In this document: positions 10,671-22,656 of the stretch, piece after piece
Numbering within the stretch: position 1 is the stretch's first letter
Layout of the letters: each line of letters opens with the position of its first letter
From: Aphelenchoides besseyi
Lineage: Eukaryota > Nematoda > Chromadorea > Rhabditida > Aphelenchoididae
Assembly: GCA_024699855.1 (NCBI GenBank)
Contig: JAMPIQ010000002.1
Location: 6,510,001-6,574,000 of the forward strand
Reading direction: 5' to 3'
Length of the DNA: 64,000 nt
Position numbers and translations under genes: made by a program
The notes under the pieces: model-generated
Seen by the model: the letters and a program-made list of their open reading frames with translations, nothing else
The model's database searches: none
What the model was told of the DNA's origin: nothing

Positions 10671-12367
10671 TTTTGAAGCAGCAACCAAATTTCTTTACTT
10701 TTACTCCAACTCTTAATTGATGAAGCGCATGGAAGCGGGTGGAAGAGCACTGTTCCGCAAAACTTTGGTGATAAAAGAATAATAGAGGCTTTTGTTCATT
10801 ACAACTAATGGGCGGGAGTTCCTGTGCTCTAGATTGTGAAGCAGAATGCTCCCGTTTCGATGTTCTATCCACTCGATTGATAAGGAAAAGCGTTCATAAT
10901 CTTACAGTCGATAACAACTTAAAAATAAGTGCCCTGTCGGAAATTGCTCTCAATTGATCGACTTTGTTTTTAGATCAGATACGTCACAAAATTCCAAGCG
11001 GATTAAAGAAATGGGTGCGATCTGATTTGTCAAAAATGCCGAGTCAACCGTTGGACAATGAAATCCGCATGTCTTAAAGTCAAGAGCTTCTACTTATCAG
11101 AAGTTTGTTATTGTGCGACTAGTAGGTTCTTATTTTAACAACAAGGAACATTGTTGTCGAAGTATGCATTTTGAATGTACTGACTAATAACTTACAATGC
11201 AGAATTCTCCATCAGTCCTTTGACTTCAAATCTGATGATTAAAGTTGCCTGAAAGCATTGAAGGTGGTAATGAATTGCGGTTTTGATAAGAGAGTGTAAA
11301 TTTTGAAAACGTGGTCTTTTGTTTCACGGCACACCTTCAACAAACTGCACAACCGCTAGTTCACAACGAAGAAATAAACGAATATCAAAACTGAAGTGTA
11401 GATCAATTGCAGTTCGTTGGTCAATCTGCATATTCTACCATAGAAGGCGATTTAATGTCCTTGTGAAAGGAAGCTCTCAAAAGATAAACGGTTTTAAACT
11501 TTTGAACCAAATAATCGCATAAACATGAATTTCAACTTGTATTCGAGATGTTTCTTTTTTCTCTTCATCTAAAATCCGACAAAAGATCAAGTGTGAATTC
11601 CCGCTCTGTTGGTCAATTTGTATCGAGAGTTCGAGGAATCGAACGTGTACACATGAATAAGCAAACGTAAAATGCGTACAGTATAAAAGAGACGTTCACA
11701 GAGATAGCAACAAAGATCGCCGACCTTATTTTTCAATCGGAATAAGTTCACAGCCAAACGCTTTAAAGCCGAAAGACCAACGGATGTTACTCGAAGTTGA
11801 ATTGTTTGGAACTGAAACGAAGCGTCAATTTGACAAGTTTTGACTTCTGTTTAGCTCCATCTCGCGAGCTGCTCAGAAACTAAGACGTAACCACTTCAGA
11901 ACGCGCGATCTGAAGTATCAAACATGTTAACCGCTCATACACGCATTGAGATACGAAGATCACATGCGAACGGAGCTCTCAGAGTATGTTGAAGAGTTTG
12001 AAACTTTGCCAAAGCATCATAGCAAACAAACTTTTAATTTTGAAATCTAATTTAAATTTATTGGCACTTAGATTTGAATTTGATCTAGCATCAGTTATCA
12101 AGCGTTTGTGTACTTTGACTCATTACTAAGCCAATTATTGCTCTCACTACAACGACAATAGGAAACCGCATTTCCTCCGGAAATAGTGGGTTGACACGAC
12201 TGTTTGGCGTTTATTTCTGCAGCTCTAACCTGTGCGCTATGTGAGCGAATCACTCCGAAAAATGCCACATAAATGGGGCACTCAACAAGGTCGTCAGTCA
12301 CTCAAACTCGTTGGGCTTGTGCGACTGATGGTTAGGTAAGCGTCCTTCTTTTCCTGTTTCCAAACGT
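10671..12367. other. Gene-poor intergenic region
   Basis: About 1.7 kb upstream of the transporter gene. It holds a TATA box at 11692 and short open frames without coding character. A reverse-strand stretch at about 12200-12290 containing CPIYVAFFGV recalls a V-ATPase proteolipid N-terminus but does not continue as one. Confidence 0.45.
11692..11699 (+). promoter_or_regulatory. TATA box with no assigned gene
   Basis: TATAAAAG in an otherwise featureless stretch. No convincing ORF follows within 400 nt, so it may drive an RNA I do not recognise or be chance. Confidence 0.25.
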
Positions 12368-12594
12368 TCATCGATATCCTGTTTGCCGTTCGGAAACCTC
12401 CTTGCATTTCGTTTCATGGAATGTAAGGGATAAGCCTAAGCTATTTCTTCTTCGGAAGCCACCGTTCACATTCAAAGGTCGTTTACGGCTTGTGTCCGGT
12501 TCAGGGGAATGCTCATGTTTTTGCCATTTGTGTGGTGATTGTTGAGTTATTCCATAGTTTTCGGCAAATACAATCGCAGAGACAAATAGAAACA
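12368..12594 (-). CDS. Possible secreted peptide precursor exon
   Basis: After an acceptor-like GAATTCAG, a minus-strand frame begins with a hydrophobic stretch (FLFVSAIVFAENYG) and continues for about 60 hydrophilic residues with RKR and RRR basic clusters, ending at TGA. This is the layout of a small peptide precursor, but no ATG exon is assigned and no known peptide motif is present. Chance remains likely. Confidence 0.2.
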
Positions 12595-12848
12595 CTGAAT
12601 TCGGTGGCGATGGAGTTTATCTGTTAGTAGCCAGAATTCATTTTCTTTTTGTTATTCGGCGTTTGTTTGGTCAAACAGGTAGAAAAAATTCATTTGTCTG
12701 ACGCATAGATCACAACAATGTGTTTTGATTCTATAACACAAATGATACATTTCAAACGATCTTGTTTAGATATCCAACCTTTCATTCATTGTTCCCAAAC
12801 TTCACTTTCAGGTCTCAAAGATCGGAAATCGAGGGCGCAAATACGACG

Positions 12849-15800
12849 ATGTTTTCTGATAGTTCGCAATTTTTGTTGTCTTCGTAAACTCTGTACTTAT
12901 CTATTTGTTGATGCATTAAATAAAAACGACAGTAATATTTGTCCAAAATCTGTGTGTGTCTTTGCCGTTTGAAGTGATCATCGTAAAGCTACTTAAAGGA
13001 AGATTGCGAGGTCCAACAAAGATTCATCTCGCTAATGAACGCGATTCCGATTATCAATCTGTCGGACAATTTCTGAAGCGTCGGACCGAACATCTTGCTA
13101 TCAAGGTGTCTGCTTCCTGTTTGAGTCAGTTGTGAATGCATATTTGGGAGATAGTTAAGGAAATGTGGCCCTTATCAATGTGCCGTAGACGAACTGTGAA
13201 TTTCGGTGATTTGGAGTCGGGAATAGGTGATGGATTTAACGTTACGAAGTCGACGTTACGCACAATCGAAAACACAGTCATGGGGTCGCCCCGAATTTCT
13301 TCAACTTCGTATTCATATGAAATACCACGAGATGATTCGGGATTCGTTGATTTGAAGGGCATCATTGAGTTGGATAAAAACTTTGAGTACAAGATGCAGA
13401 ATTCTATTGAAATGGTTAGTTTCACGAATTGATCATCATTTTTCGTTTAGATTTCAAATAGTAAGATGACTAATTCTGAAACTGACGTTGTTTCCGACAT
13501 TCAACTGGAGATTAAACATGAAGACACGTCAGAAGACTTCTTAGAATCAACGCCGGTAAGTCGGAACTTGTCGTTGTAAAAACATTCAATCTGTTCGATT
13601 TCAGGCCTTAAATGAAGTTAGAGAGCGAACAACACAGTACACTAAAGATGTTGATTCAATTGGAAACTATACAGTTGCGGATAGCGTTAACATTGTGGTT
13701 CGTTTAATCTTTTAAAAAGCGAACTGTTTTGTCTATCAGATTGGTCCAGCCTTGAATGCACTTAGTGAATCTAACATAGATTCGCATTTAAACAACAAGA
13801 CAGACGTAAGTCATCTAACGATTCTTTGTTATCTATTTTACGTTTAAGCCAAAAGCCGAGAATGAAAAAACTTTGACTGTGATTAATGGTCTGGAACTGG
13901 ACATCGATGGTGATTTTGTCGCTACTGAAAAAGTTATTCCTGCTGTAAAAACGTTTGTCGATATAATGGTATCCTATCACCAATGAAGACTAATTTATGT
14001 TGTATCACTTTAGCTTAGCGATGAGTCATTAGACAACAAGTCGGAAGAAACGGAGGATTCGAATGGAAGTTCGCAGCATCAGTCAATTAACCCAACAATT
14101 TCAGTAAGTTGTAACCTCTTGAATATGAATGTTGCATGTCAACGACCGATAATCGAAATTCTACCGAAATCTTTTTCAAAAATTATGAACGTGTCTTCGA
14201 AATTTATGCGTAAAACTCAAACTATAAGTATTCGATGATTCAAGGTTTATTCCAATCTCGACGGATACAATCAAATTGGTCATTGAGTGAGCAATGAGAA
14301 TTTCGTGTTGGACGCGTTAGGATCTTAGTTGTCTCTTCAACGTTTAAGCTTCGGTTGGGCGTTCGAAGTGTGTTCATCGTGCTGGTGGTTTTCTACCATT
14401 GGTCATTCGTGATAATTTTGATGTTTGGTTTCGTCATCGCACGGTCACATTCTTTCTATGCTGCTTTTCTGTTGTCATTTGTGTAGAGTTTGTGATAGCG
14501 AAGCGCACATTTGTGAGCTTTGTCAAACGCAAACAATCGATTGTTTGGGACAGTTGAGCGCGTAGTAGAACCTCTTGATTTTGACTTTTGTTAAGAACGT
14601 CTGGATCCCTGGCGTTGTAGCGATGGCATACTGTCTACCGGGGACCCGCAACGGCTTGTCCCGGGGCTCTCAGAAGCGGAAGACAAAACGGCGCAACGAA
14701 GAAGCAACCGACCGCTCGCCTTCTGACCGATCTCGCAAATGTATTCAATGATACTGAGTTCTATTTCTGTACGGCAACAATTTTACAGTTTACGAAAGTA
14801 ATACTTTGAACGTGTCACAGGAAATAAGATTAGTCGGTTTAAGGAGTAATATGTCTACAGAATCCTTATCGGTCGTTTAGTCGAATTAATCCGACAACCT
14901 CGTGATCCCTTTGCTGTGGTTAATGAATGCGAACCGGAAACTATTGTGTTTCAACTGTAGATCAGACATTTAATGGTCTGAATTGCAAAGTTATCTGACA
15001 AGAACACGAACGAGAGTTTCGAGAAGGAAAAGACGAATTAGTTGCACTCAAGTTTCTCAGTCTACTGAGTGTTAAATTGTGCTTCCGTCACTAAACGCAA
15101 CCCAGTAATTTGGCTTTCAAACAGCTTCATAATCCTTTTTAGTCGCTTTCTCAAACATTTCGATTTTGGGTCTTCATAGCGGACAAGTCTTTTTCGTAAA
15201 TCTGCCATGATTTCGTCGCCACTTAATCGCCTCACTTTTCTAATACGTATTGTGTCGGTCGTCGAAGAGATTTGTTGACACGTAAGAACGTCAGGATAGC
15301 AACACACTACGCAACTGGTCTTAACAAGTAACAACGGATAATTGTTGAACTCCGTTGCGAAATTGACTGCTTATCTTGCCAATTCATTTCTCAAGTTAAT
15401 CCGCTCGTAATTTGTCCGTACTTTGTCGTAATTTGAAGTGTCCAAACATAAGACGTTTTGTTGATCAAATCGTTTTGTATGGGAAATGCGCTACAGTGAG
15501 TTTTCGGCGCAACAAAACAACTCCACGTTGTCTTCTGTGGAACTGAAATCTCAACCGATGTATAGGGTATGTTGTTTATTGTGTTGGTTTCTTAATGCCC
15601 ACTAATAACTAGTCGTCTGTTGTCAGCTGAGCGAAATTTTCAAATCTTTTTATACACTTGCGACTACAATAGCCTATTCTTCTAATCGGAAATAGCGCTT
15701 TTCTAACGAACTCAACACTTAATGTGCTGAGGGAAATGTTAAAACTCTGCGCTTAGCCTTTCTACGCTCATTTCTTCCATACAATAGAATAGATTTTACA

Positions 15801-18468
15801 TTTGCAACTTTAGTTGACGATAAAATCGATACGCTTAAAAGTCATCTACGGTCATTTGACACATACTCACTATCTCTCGATGAACTGAGCAATTACGGTT
15901 AGCATTCCATTTGAAACAATTCTCAATGATCGTGCGTTATATCCAAAATTTTTCAATTTTGTCACGAGTTTAGCTCATTCTCATTAATTACCGAGCACGT
16001 GGTGGTCAGAAACGGACTGCAACCATCGGCTCAATAGGCAATTAGCATATTTAAAGACTAATACTTAGAAGGTGCGAATGTTGCCTCGAATTGAGATAAT
16101 TACGTGACCTTTGCTTGTGAAGACCTTTTCAACATTCAACAATTTGGTCATGCAAAAACAACCGAGCTATTTGACTAAAGTCTAATACGTAGATCGTGTT
16201 AAGATTTCAATTTTAATTGGATATCACAATTTATAAAGAGGGACAATTGTCGATACAAACTCTTGTATTCTGAATGTCTCGTAGAAGTATGTCTGCTCTT
16301 ATTGAAACTACAAATGAACTGAACTATGCGTTAAGTTGTTATTCATCGACCTTAAAAATAGGATCAATGACACACTCATTTGGTGTTAGTGCGTAGTGTG
16401 TTTATGAACTTTGAGCACTTTGACGCAACGGTTGTTTAATCTCTGCATGACACTCTCGGAGGCGTGACTTTAAGTAAAAAGTGCCATTGATTGCGGCCTT
16501 CGCCTTCCATTATATCCCATGAGATAAATTGGTTGAAACTGTAGTTCGGCCATTTAATCGGGATTTCAATTAGCAAATTGTTCACATTCGCTTTGTTTCA
16601 GATTTACGCGAGTACTCCTCGTCGCCAAGTTGACGACGAAGCGAAGAGAACTTTTGAGGAAGACGACATCTTCGAGGACAACGGGGTTAGCGATTTAAAG
16701 TTCACATTCTCACCGCCGGTTAACACAACTGTCGAGCAGAAAATAGCGAACGAAGAAGTCAAGATGCCACCAATTGTCGAAAATGAGAACGGAATTACAT
16801 CGCCTTCTGATGAAACGGTAAGTTGACTTAAGATTTTCATTGAATTCGAACGGGTCACGCCAACTTGACCCTGCAATCTATTCCCAGGAATTAGGGATAT
16901 AAAATAGAATCTTCTGGATTTTTCACTATTCACGTACTTTTTAAACTTTTAAGCTTAATGTCAAAGGCTTTCGATGGTGAAAGAAAGCGGGTCGAGTGGT
17001 GTGTTAAAGTAGAATGTTTGATGCGAAATAATTTTAAGCGGGCCAACATAAGCCGCAAGATAATCTCCCAGATTTTTTTAACTGTTTGTCTTTAGGTGTC
17101 TACAACGCAAATCGAGTTTCAACGGCAAAAGTCGACAAGCTCCGAACAAGAACGTAAAGCTCGTCAACGACGTCTGCAGATGCCACTCATGTATCGAATG
17201 TACGAATCAGTCGTAAGTTTGCGAGTATTGCTATTGAGTACGATGAGTTTAGAGCGAGGATGTTCGTGGAACAATTCGCGGACCATGCGAGGAAAATTTC
17301 CGTCCAGAGGAAGCAAGTAAAACACTCCGTCAAGCACTAAGTGGAATTCAAACCGACGATAAGGCTATGATTAATATTCTTCTTGCACACACGAACTTTC
17401 AACGTCAGAAGATTGTTGCAGCCTATACCGGCATGTTTCATAGGGTTTTTAAATGAACGATCTTATCGAATCTCTAATTGCTTGTTTCAGAATTTGGCTG
17501 ATGACATCGAAGAAGAAGCAGGTGGCTTCTTTCTTGATGCGACATTAGCATTACTACAACCAGCTCATGTCTATTCGGCACGAATTCTTCATCATGCATT
17601 AAGTGGTCGATCGGCAAGTCGAACTATCGCAGTTGAGATCGGATTGACCAGTTCAGCATCGGTGGGATTTGAAGGAATCGGGGCTTTAATGTTGTTCCAA
17701 GTTTAGCAATTGAAAGTTATACGTGATGCTTATTTCAACGAATATCATGTCAGTCTTGAAAAGGATTTGAGCCTGAAGGTTGAGGGGGTTTTCGGCAAAA
17801 TGTTGCAACTAATTTTACTTCGAACACGTGATTCGGATGCCGAAATCGACATGGAACAAACAGACAACTTGGTCGAAGAGATGATCAAAATTGAAATTGA
17901 TGATCTTGGCCGCAATTTGGAACTCTTTCAAAAGTTCTTTGCCTCGCAATCTATGAGTCAAATCCGCGTCTTTCTCGACCGTTACGACGCGCGAATATCT
18001 TCGACGAAAGTTAGTAACGAAACAATTAGTGAATCCTCGAAAAACCGTGATTTCGAGTCGATTATACGGAAATCGGTTAACATTCATTCCGAAGTTCGGC
18101 AACTTTTACTCATGTATTGTAAGTTCGATGATCACGTAGACTAAGTTTAAACGATGTTTACAGCCAAAATTGCGCGTAATATGCAACTTTACTTTGCTGA
18201 ACAGTTGCATCAAGCGATCTCTGGTACTCGCCCGGTCCACGGAGCAATTATTCGTATTTTGGTTATGAGATCTGAGGTTTGTAGTGCAAATATTAGGTGA
18301 AAAGAATCAGAATTTCAGATCGACTTGCATGACATTTGTGATGAATATAAACGCAAATATGGAAAACACTTGGTCACCGACCTTCAAATGACATGCAGCG
18401 GTGAATTTCTACGTCTTCTGAATTTGCTTATCAATCCGGTTGAAAACGGTGATGACGTGTTTGATTGA
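12849..18468 (+). CDS. Annexin with long repetitive acidic N-terminal extension
   Basis: The C-terminal half is a full four-repeat annexin core: repeat 1 begins [11 protein letters not shown] (exon 17253-17444), repeat 2 spans 17491-17661 and 17707 on, repeat 3 is within the 17707-18118 exon, repeat 4 ends [20 protein letters not shown] to TGA at 18468. The type II calcium loops (GxGT...D/E) are degenerate: [15 protein letters not shown] and SGTRPVHG replace them, so calcium-dependent membrane binding is doubtful. Upstream, phase-0 exons at 13151-13414, 13451-13555, 13605-13697, 13740-13805, 13849-13968, 14014-14103, 16602-16817 and 17096-17212 add an acidic, Ser/Thr-rich extension; the 14104-16601 intron is the longest of the gene. 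Exon phases agree across it, which is my reason for a single gene. The first exon (ATG at 12849) is tentative. Confidence 0.75.
14104..16601. other. Long annexin-gene intron
   Basis: 2.5 kb, far longer than neighbouring introns. It contains a GC-rich hairpin-capable patch (14637-14666) and one minus-strand frame (15062 to about 15210, beginning [14 protein letters not shown]) that has a proper ATG but no recognisable family. An internal promoter is possible but not shown. Confidence 0.5.
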
Positions 18469-18682
18469 AGTAGTTCTTCTGCTCATACTTTTCACTTAAT
18501 CACACATTTATTAACCGTTTCTCTGCAATTAACATATATCAATGGTATTATTCAAATATCCCCAATAATCCTCATTTGATGCAAAAGTTTATTTCTAATA
18601 CTATGAATAAATTAATTTTAATCATTCAAATTCAATCAGTTCAGATCAAAACCCGTAAAAATTGGAATAACAAAATGGATGT

Positions 18683-20917
18683 CTAGGACATTTCTTGTAC
18701 GATTTCTGCGCCGTTCAACAACGTGTAGGCCTGAACATCGGACAAACTTTCACATTCGGTCACTCGACGTTTTGGACTCGAAGGACCTCGAGCTGCCGAT
18801 TCTGTTGGTTCTTCGGTTCGATTTTCCTCCTCGATAGCCGGCGGCATCGAGTTGTCGCGACGATTTCGTATTCCGGAGAAATTGGCCATGGACTGGGAAC
18901 GACGCGGTGTCTCATCTGCGGCAGCTCGAGGTGGAGTTTCGGTGACTGATGGCTGCCGTTGAATGGGTGGTGTTCTTGTTAACTCGTCCCAATGCGATAG
19001 AAGATCAGAGGCCGTCAAGACCTTGGCACCTTGGGCTGCTTGAGTGAGCACATCTAAATGAGGCTGTAGGTTTCGGAAAGAACGTCAAACTAACCAGTGA
19101 AATCAATCAGACTAAGACGAGGCGAATTTGGCATACTCTTGGATTTGGCTGCCAACATTCGTTTTCGATTTGAATTGTGCTCGGCTTGGGATTGCAGTTG
19201 TCGGTATTGGGCAACGTAATCAACGGATCGGTCGTGTAGAAAGACTCCATTCAACACTTTGACTGCAAACATCCCGATCCAAACACAAACTAAAAGCCGA
19301 CGGTGAAGAGCGATTTGTGAGAATGCAAACCGAAGATGAGTGTGAAAAAGTTGGTGGTGAAGTCAATGGATTGAGCAATGACACGAATCAACATAATGGA
19401 GATTGGAATCGGAATGAAACCCATTCGTCGGGACACCTGATCGGAAAAGTCAGTGAACGAGTCTCGTTCGTGCGACTTGACGACATCGAATGCCAAAGTG
19501 ATTGTAAAGTCTACAAGTTGGCAATGAAATGGAATGTATCAGGAAACAACCTTGATAGACTTCAGCACTTATTTCGTTGAATTTGGTTATGAACGCGTGT
19601 TTCAGCCAATCGACAATCAGTTCAGCGATGATGACCATTGCGAGATCGGGCAGCATTTCGATGAGATGTTCAAACTTCCAATTAACCGCCGTCATGTTTC
19701 TCAGAACAACTACGACGAGTAGAATGACCGTATGGAAACGTTCACGACAATCACTAAAATGTTGCGTTCTCTTGAATCCAATCGAATCCTCTCACCTGCA
19801 AGCCATTTGAAAGAGATTGGGTTTGGCGAATTTTTTGAAGACGGCGCCTTTCAATTCGACAAAGTTGTTCGAAAGCATAATGGTGAGCAACGATTGGTTG
19901 TGAGAGTTGAAAGCAACATTCAAAGTCGTTGCCTAGAAATTGATGGTCAATTGGACGATTTCAGCCAACTAACTTGAAAAAGAACGAGCAACGCGTGAAA
20001 AGCTGCGTAGATGACCGCAACTGTCCAATGAAGAATCGTGGATACTACTCGTCGTTTTCCGCCTCGTTCAGAAGCCGTCCAAAGAAGTGCATCCAAAATG
20101 TCCTGAAACAGTCGATCGAAACTCAGAACAAGCAAACTACCTGTCCGAAGCTGCTGAACAGTTTGTCTGCCACTTCGAGCATGTTGTAGAAGATGTATAG
20201 CTTAATCACACCTTGACCACGAACCAAGTGATACAACATTGAGGTGTCGACTGCTTGCATCATAAACGAGGAAACAACGATAATCGTGATCTTCAACAAA
20301 TCGCACGTCTCTGCCGCAGTCCAATCTCGACATCGAAAAACCGCGCCAATCACAGCCATCTAAGCATCAGAATAAAAACAAAAGCATAATTGGAGACAGA
20401 CCACAAGTCGAATGGGCAACAAAGTAAAAACGTAGCAGAATGCATCCAAACAGTGTAGAAATCCGTAGAACAGAAACTTTTCCAATTCGTAGGGAATTCG
20501 AAGAAATGCATAGACTTTTCGACGTTTCTCCGTGTATCGATTCTGATCGTTTTCCAGTGAATACCCTCTAAAACCACAAGTTAGGATCACAGTTGTTTGA
20601 ACCAACCACCTTGTCAGTTCCAACCAAACAAATTCCCAGGTCGTTAGTTTCTTTGGTGCTCGAATGTCCGCATCAATCGGACTGATCGGCAGGTCTCCGT
20701 CTGCTGCACTTCTCACGATCTTCTCGTCCAAATTCAAAGTCAATCGTTCTGTGGGTGCGACTCGATTCCTCTCCACTTCGAAAACATCGTCGTGTTCGAC
20801 TTCACTCAACAAACTTTCCGAATTTCCATTGGCTTCTGTTCGAAGTTCGTTGTTTTCATTCGAAACTGATCGTCCGGCTCTTCTTCTTCGCAGTCCCACT
20901 TCTGCATCGTTAACCAT
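18683..20917 (-). CDS. TAPT1: TAPT1-type multipass membrane protein
   Basis: Orthologue of transmembrane anterior posterior transformation protein 1 (DUF747/Tapt1 family), a multipass protein linked in vertebrates to ER/ciliary base function. The start is the ATG ending at 20917 (MVNDAEVGLRRRR); earlier codons in the frame are non-ATG. Family blocks run in order: LTRGYSLENDQNRYTEKRR, LRIPYELEKFLFYGFLHCLDA, YVFTLLPIRLV, MLYHLVRGQGVIKLYI, YNMLEVADKLFSSFGQDIL, LNVAFNSHNQSLLTIMLSNN, HAFITKFNEISAEVY, RRMGFIPIPISIMLIRV. The Ser/Pro-rich tail ends ...EIVQEMS. Several introns are 41-45 nt, one (42 nt) being stop-free within the first exon block. The gene is head-to-head with LRPAP1. Confidence 0.92.
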
Positions 20918-21071
20918 CGAGTTCAAGCTACACAAATGGCAACCATGAGAGTGCAACCAAAATTCTAGGCACGTCAAGCCATCAATCGAAGTGAACGCAA
21001 AGTCGCGCTAAAACACCAACTCGATCACGAGCCACAGCTTTCTTCTCGTTCGCACGTTCATTTGACTCATT
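20918..21071. promoter_or_regulatory. Shared head-to-head promoter region of TAPT1 and LRPAP1
   Basis: Only 154 bp separate the two divergent start codons, so 5' UTRs and promoters of both genes must lie here or overlap. No TATA box is visible. On the minus strand, TTTGTGTAG lies about 11 nt before the TAPT1 ATG and could be a trans-splice acceptor. Confidence 0.5.
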
Positions 21072-22187
21072 ATGCACATTTGGTTCCTCGTTCTGCTCCA
21101 TCATGTTCTACTTCTATCCTCAAATGCCGTCGAAACAAAGTCCGAAGAAGACAAATACCGAATGGAGAAAATCAACTTCGTCTGGTCGAAAGCCACAGCT
21201 CGTGTCCAAGATCCGAATGTTGTTGAAAAAATTGCGGTTTGTTCTTCAATTCTCGTCTCCTCAACGATTCTTGTTGTTTAGAAAGAGCTCAAGAAATTTG
21301 ACGATCTTTATCTAAGCCTCAAACAAACTGTGGATCATCAGAAGTTCAAAAGCAAAGATCTCAACGAAGTGGACGCAAAGTTGGAGAGAATGCTCGAGCG
21401 TTACGATTTGGCTGATGTTGCTCGGGCCTTCAACACGGTAAGCACCAGAAATCGCACACAAACCAACTAAACTTTCAGAAATACAAACACGAAAAGGATC
21501 TCAGTTCGACGAGTCGAAAGGACGAACCGAACTTCGTGGACGAGCGAGTGATCAAAATTTGGAATGAAGTCAAAGAGAATCTCAGTTCTGATGACTTGGA
21601 AGGTTATTGCAATCTTCTTTGTTTACATCAATGTGCGTTTAGATGTCCGCAATCAACTGTTGGAACAGGATGAACGCTGTGCGGTGTACGAAACGCTGCT
21701 TCGTCGTCATAAGCAATTGGACGACAATCACATTCGACCACACGATGAGCATACGAACAGTACGAGCGAAGTAAAACAACTGAACGCTCAAATCGAGAAT
21801 GTTTTCCAAATTCTGAAACAGAAGGTCGATGAGATTCGTAGCATTCCGTTCAGTAACACACGAGTTCGGGAGTTGTGGAACAAAGTGAGTTGTTTAATCA
21901 CTTGCTTCTCATCTGTTTCTCTGTAGGCTCGTAAGAGCAAACGTCTGATACCCAATGAGTTGGACGTGATCAAGACCGAACTTCGACATTTGGATCGCGA
22001 ATGGGAAAAAGTGAACCATCACTCCGAACATCTTGACGAACACGAAAATATTCTCAAGTCGATGGGTGAAAGCGATCCGGACGAGCGATCTGTTCAAATG
22101 AAAGAACGACAAGACAAAATGTTTCGAAAGTTGAAGAAGTTGGAGGCATATCTCGAAGAGAAGCTAACTCCCCACTCCGAATTGTAA
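21072..22187 (+). CDS. LRPAP1: LRP receptor-associated protein (RAP)
   Basis: ER chaperone that keeps LDL-receptor-family proteins from binding ligand early. Five exons (21072-21236, 21282-21437, 21479-21602, 21643-21884, 21927-22187) encode 315 residues. A cleavable signal peptide (WFLVLLHHVLLLSSNAV) precedes the helical RAP domains: MEKINFVWSKA of domain 1, KELKKFDDLY, the RVIKIWNEVK of domain 2 and RLIPNELDVIKTELRHLDR...KVNHHSEHLDE of domain 3. The last four residues are HSEL, a KDEL-type retrieval signal close to the HNEL of mammalian RAP. Length and architecture are normal for the family. Confidence 0.95.
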
Positions 22188-22656
22188 TCTGCTCAATTTT
22201 CTGGACATGTCAAATGATTTCCATTTCGACAGTTCGCTTATGACAAAACGAGGTTCCTTTGTTGCATAATCTTAGTCCATCATACTGTTGTTAACTATTT
22301 CACGTATTAATCCGTTTACAGTCCTTAAATATAATAAACTTTCTAACCATAAAGTCGCTTTAGACGTTTATGTTAAAATAGTATTAGATAGTTCACGTTA
22401 AAATGACATTCGTAATCAATAGAAGAATTTCTTTTCCTCCTATAAGTACTTTCAATACCAACTATCGCCGTAGCTAATGTCTTACTACCAAGAAGATAAT
22501 CAGCAAAACTTTTCGAAATCAATTTGAAACACTTGGATTATTTTCAATCGACCATTTGCCAGCTCATGATTAGTGGATTTCGATTAAATCTTTCTGTTCA
22601 TTTGGTAATGCTCTCTGTAGGAGTTTGAGTTCAAAATTATCTACCATAACGTACAA
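22188..22656. other. Intergenic spacer LRPAP1-SCYL1
   Basis: AT-rich, with ATAATAAA at about 22330 as a likely polyadenylation signal for LRPAP1 and a CTGTAG acceptor-like site about 40 nt before the SCYL1 ATG. No coding signal. Confidence 0.5.

Noticed and set aside
12098..12301. Minus-strand stretch with CPIYVAFFGV resembling a V-ATPase 16-kDa proteolipid
   Set aside because: Similarity covers only about 10 residues; the conserved helices and the essential glutamate segment do not follow in any frame.
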